64,000 nucleotides of DNA from Tubiluchus corallicola (lineage: Eukaryota; Priapulida; Priapulimorpha; Priapulimorphida; Tubiluchidae), in contig JAQGDQ010000049.1 in assembly GCA_030141605.1 (NCBI GenBank), forward strand, positions 771,364 to 835,363, given 5' to 3'. Both the position numbers and the translations under genes were made by a program. Shown here piece by piece: positions 25,456 through 64,000 of this stretch (position 1 is its first letter; every line of letters starts with the position of its first letter). The notes below the pieces were generated by a model that saw nothing but the letters and a program-made list of their open reading frames with translations, did no database searches and was not told the DNA's origin.

Positions 25456-26465
25456 AACAGAAGAAGAAGAAATCAGTAGAGGGATTCACCAATCATGTTC
25501 TCAACAATTATTTTAGTGTGAAACTGTTTGTAACTTTAACTCGTTGATGAAGGGCAAACTGAATAGACTGGAAATTCGTTGACCCCATCTCAGCAAATAT
25601 TCTGACACTACTCTAAAAGACAAAGTGGGTTACCATACCAAAATCCGCACCATGGAGACTGAAAATGTTCCAAGACATGAATTATCATTGACATCTAACA
25701 ATCATGTGGTATTCAAAAGACAAGGTTGCAAGACATCTGCAAGATGTGTTGAAGGATCTTAAGTTCGACTCTGATGTTTTTGAATCTCTGAGTATACATA
25801 TTCTCAAGATTGCAACAATACTCGTGAGGCTTTCACTAAAAAAAGAAGGCATGATAGTATTCAATTGTATCAAAAATGCCTTGAAGTAACAAATTGTCTG
25901 TTCTGTTCTATTACTCATCGCATAGTAGGTCATTATTTTTTTTTATCAAGCTTACAAATGTTTTCAGAGGCAGGAACCTAAACAATATAATTATGCCAAT
26001 TAGCAGAGCCTATTCAACCTATAAATTCCGAATGCAGTTTCACAACCGGGCTGCCAACCAGTACGTTTCTAAGATGCCAACCATCATCTTCTAAGATCGT
26101 TTTAAACAAAAGTCGATGCACATCATTTAATGTTAAGCATCATTCAGACTCATTGGTGGAAACATCAACTACAGATTTAACTGTTGTTTGTAAGGCAATA
26201 TCATCAATGTAAGAGGGTTTACATTAGAAGAAACATAAAACAAACACACAAAAATTAGAATTAGTGTTACATAACGCTATTAAAATTTTATAGAAATTGA
26301 TTATTTCTGTAAAGGCTATGCCATTATAATACAGGTATATTTATGAGACTATGTATTTTTTATGAATTTACAGTGCCAGGCTTCTGCTCTATGCCTTAAA
26401 TCATTGGAGTAAATTGCCACATATGTACAGATGAATGGTTGGTTCCGAAGTAGTAGAAAGCAGTC
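25456..26465. other. Intergenic, nothing identified
   Basis: AT-rich sequence with short ORFs that resemble no family I know. It may contain further 3' sequence of the retrotransposon remnant to its left. Confidence 0.4.
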
Positions 26466-26600
<135 letters not shown>

Positions 26601-26930
26601 ACAAAATTTTATTTTCAGTCAGTTTGTAATGTTAACATAAGACATTAGCTAAACAAGCTATTTGCCGACACTGGATGATATGTACAATGAAATGAGATGA
26701 CAATAGTAATCTGTGAGTCTGTAGTAACTATGAGTTCTAATATATGACACTATTTCAAACCTTCTTTCATAATTGTCTTTGTTTTTACCACTTTTGGTAT
26801 TCAGCAATAGATGAAGTGCTGTTGATTACTCTTCACAAGCTGGATATTTGATGTGTATTTATTATAAATTAGGTTTATTGGATGTTATAATTTATAATGC
26901 CTATAATTGTGATGAAGCTTACATTATATC

Positions 26931-27340
26931 TGATGTAAGATAGTGGCCTAAGCTATGGAACAATAATGACTGACGTCATGGTAAATATTATATCGAGACC
27001 TGGAGTGGCTGACATCATGGAGACAAGATGATGGCAAAGCAGAAATGCGAGGAGTTTGGCTCTGAGATTTCGAGTTGAATGGATGTTTTGAGCTGAGTGG
27101 AAGAGTTGCTAATGGGCTTCAGCAAACAGCTGGTGAAAAATACTGCCGTAAAACTACTTAATTCTACGTTATAATGCTACTCTATCGAAACGCGTGTTAA
27201 GGTACGTGGTCATGATGATTATGCACTTTATGTTTACTATGCGTTATAACTCTTGTGTATTGTATCCATATGTTCTGATGTCTATATTAAATAACCTTAT
27301 TATTTAAGGTTCGACCCTTAAATTCGGTTTGCAATGTCTT
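26931..27340. other. Possible solo LTR or non-coding repeat
   Basis: This block has a less AT-rich composition than its surroundings, begins near TGATGTAAGATAGTGGCC and ends in an AATAA-rich stretch followed by GGTTCGACCCTTAAATTC, which is the general look of an LTR. No coding sequence and no second copy are in the window, so this is a guess. Confidence 0.2.
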
Positions 27341-28066
27341 TGTGCTAGCCTTACACGCTATCACATGCATAAAAACCCTTGAAGGAAAAGACTTTATTCT
27401 TCTGTGTCAACAACGTCATTTCAGCAAACCCCCAACAAGAAACTATAATCACCAACTCACACAGCTTCGCACATGGCTCATTATACACGTGCATTTAACC
27501 AAATGTTCATTTCCTAAATATCAATTACAAAGGTCAAACATTATCACATAAAAGCACTTGTGGGAAATGAACAAAAGCTATGTATGTTTTTATTATTATT
27601 TATGTTACGTGGTTATTGTTTAGCTTTTTAACATTTCATTGCCAAATGCAAGCTCTGCGTAATTTAAGATAGCATTAAAGTTGTACAAAATTTCAAATTG
27701 TATTTTTAAATTTTATAAAATTTTTACGAAACCTGTTTTCTTGTCCTTTAAAAAACCACAATAAGAGAAAGCACGAGTTCTCGAGAAAAGGACGTACCCA
27801 AAGTTCCAGACTTCACACACGATTTCCCGTATTGAAAAAACTACATTTTCACCTGTTCCACGTGAGAGAAATTGCGCAAATTTATTACAAAAGTTCTAAA
27901 ACTTAGTAAAAGCTATTTTCTGCACATTTAGGTTTGCAATATCTGTTTACCTCTTTTCGCTAAGGAAACAAATCATCATGACCTTGAAATGAGGATTTTT
28001 TGCGCACTTCAAGTTTATGTGCTTTTCTAAGCGCATGAATTAATGAATGCGCTTCTGTTCAACACT

Positions 28067-28225
28067 ACGTATACCCTACTATACCGCGCTTACTTTCCCC
28101 GTATACCGCGACTTGCCGCACACCGCCTAACCATGTACCGCCTTGGCTTGTACCATCTCAGTGTATACCATAACGCAATGTGCCGCCTAACTGTCTATCA
28201 CGTTGAGATGTACCGTGATACAGTC
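28067..28225. repeat. Decayed 15-bp minisatellite
   Basis: Successive 15-base units share a TACCGC/TACCAT core, for example ATGTACCGCCTTGGC, TTGTACCATCTCAGT, GTATACCATAACGCA and ATGTGCCGCCTAACT. About ten units are visible, all diverged. The plus frame reads as five-residue repeats (YRLGL YHLSV YHNAM CRLTV). It is locally much richer in GC than its surroundings. Confidence 0.7.
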
Positions 28226-29879
28226 GTGAGACCTGGTTCTGGAGTTAGGGATGTTACCGAAACTGAATTTACAAACCGAAATTAAAGAAACATAACAAAA
28301 CGAAACCGAACTGAAATATTTTTGCAAAACAACTACTACTAAAACTGCAAAATGAGAATTCTAAAATAAGTAAAATATTTTGTTTTTGTTTGTTTGCTTT
28401 TATTTGCTGTGATGCAAAATTACTGATAAAAAATTCTACTACATAAAGGACAAGAAAGTTTTATAGTGTAGAACCTCGAGTTTGATGGAATGGCTTACCT
28501 TGGAAAATGTGTTATAATGTTTTTGGGTTTAAGTTTCCTCAATGATTAATGTTTAAAGACCATAACGCTTCATTAAAAATAAACTTATTTTGTAGATATT
28601 TTGTTGCCTATATTTCATAAATTATAAAATTAAACGTGATTTTGCTCAAATAAATTCAAATGTGGTTTGATGTTTCGGTTGACTGGGCCTAGAAACTCTA
28701 AAACTCCACAATCGTCAGCACTGAAGATATGCCGCATTGCTGGTAAAAGCATGTCACAAACTGTTATGTAAATGAAATTTTTCGCTTTATTTAAACTAAT
28801 TTAGCCAAGGCTTTTCAGTAGTTTTTGACATCTAGGAGAAAACAAAAGGTAAATTGGATAAATACTAGTAAAACCTAGGAAAAATGCTACTGAAAATAAC
28901 CGAAATTTCGGCTACGAAATTTAGTAAATTTTGCCGAAACCGAAAGTACAATTATTGGCCAACCGAAAGAAAAATTTCTTTTCAATAATATTCTTGGCTG
29001 GAGTATATGGTGTGAGGCATACAAAGTTATGTCTGTATAGTGAATTGGAGCCTGCTGGTATTGTAACAAGGTGGCAGCACATGGGAATGTCAAGTTTATC
29101 TTCTCTGTTTATTATCAGTTAATTATCAAACCCTGGACAGCTGTAAATTCACATGGCAAAATTTCATATATTATTCTCTTTCAGTGCATCTAACTTGACA
29201 AAAATGCAGAATTGATCAAAGCTTGCTTGAACTTTGGTGTAACCATTAAAGTTAAATTTATTAATGTTCACATCACTTTAGGTTATGTACTTACAACACA
29301 TAAGACTTCAACAATATTATGTGGCCACATTCTCGGGATAACACACGCAGTTAATGGTACAATGACTTACTCGAAAAGCTTTTTCATGATTTTCGATCAT
29401 TTTCGACATTGCGACTAGTAAATCAAAGCTGTGAACATTCTTTGCGCCGCTAATGTACATGTGCAGCACTTGACAACTGCTGGCAACATTCTCTATCAAT
29501 CCGAAGATCTCTCACATCTAGCGCTATACATACCATATTGGGTATTCGGCTAGCATGGCGATTTTACCTCTCTGCGGTCTACCCTCTATAGGTATAAAGT
29601 AATCAATTAAAATGTCACTTTTGCATGTTAACACTTCCTCCTACTAACCTAAGGATGACTAAGACTGGTACAATTCATGCGTCCAGCTGTAAACCATCAG
29701 ATTCCTTTAATAAGTTTCACAAGACTAAATCTAATAAGTTTCGCATTAATAAGTTTAATAATAGCTTAATATGTTTCATGTGAATAATAATCATAATGTT
29801 TTATTTTGTTCCTGCGGTTAAATTCTGTTGTTGTTAGGATTTGGTAGATATGCTGGCATACCATGATATAGTAAACTGA

Positions 29880-30260
29880 CCTAAGAAGGCTGCAGTGAAG
29901 ATTCTATTGGTAAATGTGAGGGATGTAAAACTAAGCAGAATATAGATGTGGCAAAATGTGAAGTATCAGAAATTGTTTAAGAACGTCTCTGAATCTGGAT
30001 TTTACAATTTTAAATGTTCTGCAAAGGTCGAGTAGCTTGCATAGGTATTGTAAGATTTGCAAAATCGAAGTAGTTTAAGTTGACTGTCATGAAAGATGAT
30101 GGGGCTAGTGTGCAAATTGAAATAAAGGTCCAAAGCTGCTCACTAATCAGATTACTGAGAAAGTAGAAGTTACAATTAGATATGGCAACAAAATCTTGAA
30201 AAAATCAAATGCAGATACCAGCAAAGGTATCTAAGAAGTAGTCAGTAGGGTTACCAATGT
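29880..30260 (+). pseudogene. Decayed coding-like relic, unrecognised
   Basis: A frame reading EGCSEDSIGKCEGCKTKQ then VAKCEVSEIV has a zinc-knuckle-like cysteine spacing and ends in stops; a little further on, LTVMKDDGASVQIEIKVQ appears. Together they look like an old transposon or gene copy with a zinc ribbon followed by a beta-rich domain. I cannot name a family, and chance is not excluded. Confidence 0.25.
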
Positions 30261-30771
30261 TAAAAGCAAGTGTAGGTGGTAGTGTTTGTAATAAAAATGT
30301 TGTAAGGTCAGTTGTAAAACCCATTTTAGAATGTTTTTGTTACAACCAAATGGCTAAATCCAGTGGCTATACATATATAGACATATCTATTTTTGAAATA
30401 TTGGAGATTGTATTGTTACATTATATTAGAGATTTAACATTTCTATAAGCTAGTATCAGCATTATATATGACTTGTGAAGAATCAGCAGCATATTTGAAT
30501 CTATGTGAGTTAATTCTGTTCTTGTGAATTATGGACCACAGTTGTTTCCTGGTGATTTTATTAGTCTTGTTATTATGCTGAATATACTCAACGGACTGAT
30601 CAATGTTTACCCGCAAGGTACGTTTTTAGTCTGTCTGATTGTAAGTGACTGTTTTCTGGAGTCAAACTGATATTTTTTACATTATTCTTTCCTAGGTGCA
30701 GAGCTGTACACTTTTTATCTGAAGCAGCATTTGCCTATTTTTTGACGTTACATCATCATAGTGCCCACATC

Positions 30772-57653
<26,882 letters not shown>

Positions 57654-58478
57654 TATCTCCAAAGCCATTTATACATTGCAATTTATGTTCCTTTATTTTC
57701 GTGGGGTAAAAACGAGGAATTGCTTTCGTTATGTCGTGAGCAAGAAAGGGATTGTGTGTAGTTATGGTGTGTAGGTTTGCACACCAAAGCATGTTATGTA
57801 TATATAAGTGTAACACTTTGAACCCGGTACAGATTGGTAATTAGATAACCCTCATAATAACTGAGTTCTCTTAGAAGTAAACTGGAAGTGTCACGTGATC
57901 GATCCAAAAATATACATAAAAGTAATGAAATAGATAGTTACTGTGGAAAACCAGTGATCCACAAGCTACTTATGTTGGTCCATACTGTACTTTTTTAATC
58001 TAATAAATTTGGTCATTTTTGACACTTTTGCTTTATCTCTATGCTGTAATGTTGACATTTGTATTAGCAACTATACTAAATAAGCTAGGTTGCGTATATA
58101 AGCATGTTCTCTTTCATAAGGCTTATTCTTCTCACAGTGAGGTATAGTGGCGGGCATAAGCGAGGTAAAATAACGTTAGAGTTTCAAGTTTCAGATAGTG
58201 AATTTTATGAAAGGACCAGGAATAATGATTGATTATTTATAACAGCCATGGCTGTGGCATACAACTTGAAGTTAATTTTGTCTTGGCTCTAGTAGTTTTG
58301 CCTTGTATCAGCTATCACTTAACATAACGGCATGTTTTACACTAATGTTGACTATACTGTACTTGCATGGTTAGCACAGATAGTACCAGCTTGTGATTCA
58401 TTTTGTTATCAGTTGGTCAGAGTCCAACCTGTTATCTATTGTAGTTAAATGGTTTGCATACGTGTTCATGTTATGTTC

Positions 58479-58665
58479 AGATAACATCATGTACATGCAA
58501 GCCTACATTTATAGTTATGATTCATAATGACTTCACTCATTTGTATGCAGTTGTCATGCTTAAACAATGTAGATAACATCAGGTACATGCCAGCCTTCAT
58601 ATATAGTTATGATTTATAATGACTTCACTCATTTGTATGCAATTGTCATGCTTAAACAATGTAGT
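58479..58665. repeat. 92-bp tandem duplication
   Basis: Two copies (58479-58570 and 58571-58665) run from AGATAACATCA to GTCATGCTTAAACAATGT with few differences. Confidence 0.93.
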
Positions 58666-59261
58666 TCCTGGTATGACTGACACCTGATGAATGGAGTAAC
58701 AAAATTTCAAAAATTAAAGATAATTATCTAATACAATTTTTGACTTTAAGTAAAAGAAATATTGTTTTCCTAATCCTACCTTTTTGTATTTTTATTTGTG
58801 ATGTGATGGTAGCTTATACGTTAAAGAGTTTTATTAAGCATTATTAAGCAGGTTAAGGGGACAACAGAGAATAAAAATAGCTGCATAAAATTTTTGCTAC
58901 AATCTCCAAGTCAGTTGGTAGTTGTAGTTTTAAGTACAATGAAATGTTAACTAAATATACATATGTAACTCCGATGAAGCAAAATGAAGATGGTTTTCTT
59001 CAGCAAGTTCTACAGGTGTGCTATAATAAAGCCAATATTTTGTTGAAATCAATGCAGTTTTTTCAATTTTAAAGTTTTTTACGCTTTTCTGTTGATGTAA
59101 TTTTTCATTTTCTTCACTGCTAACAGTTATAGCACAGTAGCCACATGATAATCACACTGGAAAGTCTTCGAAATGTTTGCTGAAATTATGGAGAAAACTT
59201 AGTGCTGTATTTGGTTGAATCCTGAATTTGTTAGATCAGCTATAAGAGATGAACTTAGACA

Positions 59262-59315
59262 TGGTAGTCTAAGGTATGCCCAATGTAAGCAGAAGGTCAC
59301 TGGTTCAAAACCAGG
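59262..59315 (+). repeat. tRNA-like SINE head
   Basis: TGGTAGTCTAAGGTA (box A-like) is followed by CTGGTTCAAAACCAG (box B-like) at 59300-59314. The folding is too poor for a functional tRNA. Confidence 0.45.
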
Positions 59316-59798
59316 CCGCATCCCACACACCTTTTTCACATTCCTTGTCTTTCCGGTTTGGTTTCAAAATTTGATTAAACACAGGCTTGTAACATCATTT
59401 TGCAGAAAAGGTTATTATAAGTTTTATTTGCCAATGTAACTCACTTTTGTGATCTGATATTTGACATCAAAGTCCTTCAGAAAGATAGAAAAACTCATGT
59501 GGGATGTTAATATTTTCTGTTAAAAAAATTAAAAATCAAATTCCATCTATTCAAGTAGTTTTTTACCATGCTGCTCAAGCTCAAATATGTCTTATACATT
59601 CACATTATGTTATAGTGATTTGTTTGTTGGTTAACATTTTATTTCAACATCGTTTACTTTGCTGCAATATTTACTTAAAACCTTGCTTTGTGTAATCTTT
59701 AGAGGAACTTTGACCATTCACCATTAGGCAAATATATCTAATGCCTGTTGGTACTTGAGTCAGCCATTAACTGCTGATTTGCTAAGTGAAAACTGAAA

Positions 59799-63769
<3,971 letters not shown>

Positions 63770-63883
63770 AAATTTTAATGGGTTGGTGAGGGTCTGTAGA
63801 TGATATAACCTATGATATGCTCCTACCATATCTCAGCATCTCAAAAGAAAGTTCTTTGTGAAAAGGTTGTGAAATTCACTTAC

Positions 63884-63998
63884 CTGTTTAGCTTACGTTT
63901 CATTCGAACAGCGATGACTGTAACGACAATTAGTAAAATCACGGCAACGGCCATTAAGGAAAAAGCCATCCAGTCTAGGTAATGCGGATGATCCTTCA
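63884..63998 (-). CDS. Transmembrane exon of the LRR protein, inverted
   Basis: On the minus strand an AG acceptor (63999-64000), a 115-base open exon and a GTAAGT donor (63878-63883) form a complete internal exon. It encodes VKDHPHYLDW, then MAFSLMAVAVILLIVVTVIA (a hydrophobic membrane helix) and the basic stop-transfer RMKRKLNR. Its entry phase is the same as that of plus-strand exon 3, and its first ten codons are identical to it. In this orientation it cannot be spliced to the LRR exons at 59799-62469. It either belongs to an inverted copy of the gene to the right or is the alternative state of an invertible segment. Confidence 0.8.
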
Positions 63999-64000
63999 CT

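Larger units (their letters stand above)
57654..59798. other. LARS1 3' region and spacer to the LRR gene
   Basis: The first AATAAA after the LARS1 stop is at about 58002-58007, a possible but distant polyadenylation signal. A tandem duplication lies at 58479-58665 and a tRNA-like sequence at 59262-59315 (both listed). No gene was recognised, and no clear promoter element was found before 59,799. Confidence 0.5.

Noticed and set aside
59215-59439. 74-codon ORF upstream of the LRR gene
   Set aside because: It overlaps a tRNA-like repeat and shows no protein features.

Overview
The window is a piece of an AT-rich invertebrate animal genome. All five recognisable genes are split by spliceosomal introns, carry metazoan-type proteins, and sit among decayed transposons, microsatellites and short tandem duplications. 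I cannot name the species. No bacterial or organellar features were seen.

Layout. Minus strand, window edge to 10,623: RMC1 (regulator of the MON1-CCZ1 complex), eleven exons in view, 3' end outside the window. 10,624-12,917: spacer with ORF-like, splice-site-bearing pieces on the minus strand that I could not resolve into a gene. Plus strand 12,918-15,820: RPL9 (ribosomal protein uL6), four coding exons, one intron of the GC-AG type. Minus strand 16,043-22,932: MRPL28 (mitoribosomal bL28m), seven coding exons, converging tail to tail on RPL9. 22,933-30,771: gene-poor, with two different non-LTR retrotransposon remnants, a long TAG microsatellite and a decayed 15-base tandem array. Plus strand 30,772-57,653: LARS1 (cytosolic leucyl-tRNA synthetase), complete in 30 coding exons. 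57,654-59,798: spacer. Plus strand from 59,799: a secreted or membrane leucine-rich-repeat receptor-like gene running to the right edge.

Four genes are housekeeping (translation, endolysosomal Rab7 activation) and show no joint function. Two places stand out. (1) The 3' end of the LRR gene contains a 31-base or longer inverted repeat. Each arm holds the same splice acceptor and the same first ten codons. The interior carries a transmembrane exon on the minus strand and a short soluble tail on the plus strand. Flipping the interior would swap one 3' end for the other. (2) LARS1 has a 156-base in-frame exon just before KMSKS. It lies inside a TTAA-flanked, 13-base-TIR mobile element, and without it the protein has nearly the human length.

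Exon limits were set by eye from splice signals, frame continuity and remembered family sequences. No alignment or expression data were used.
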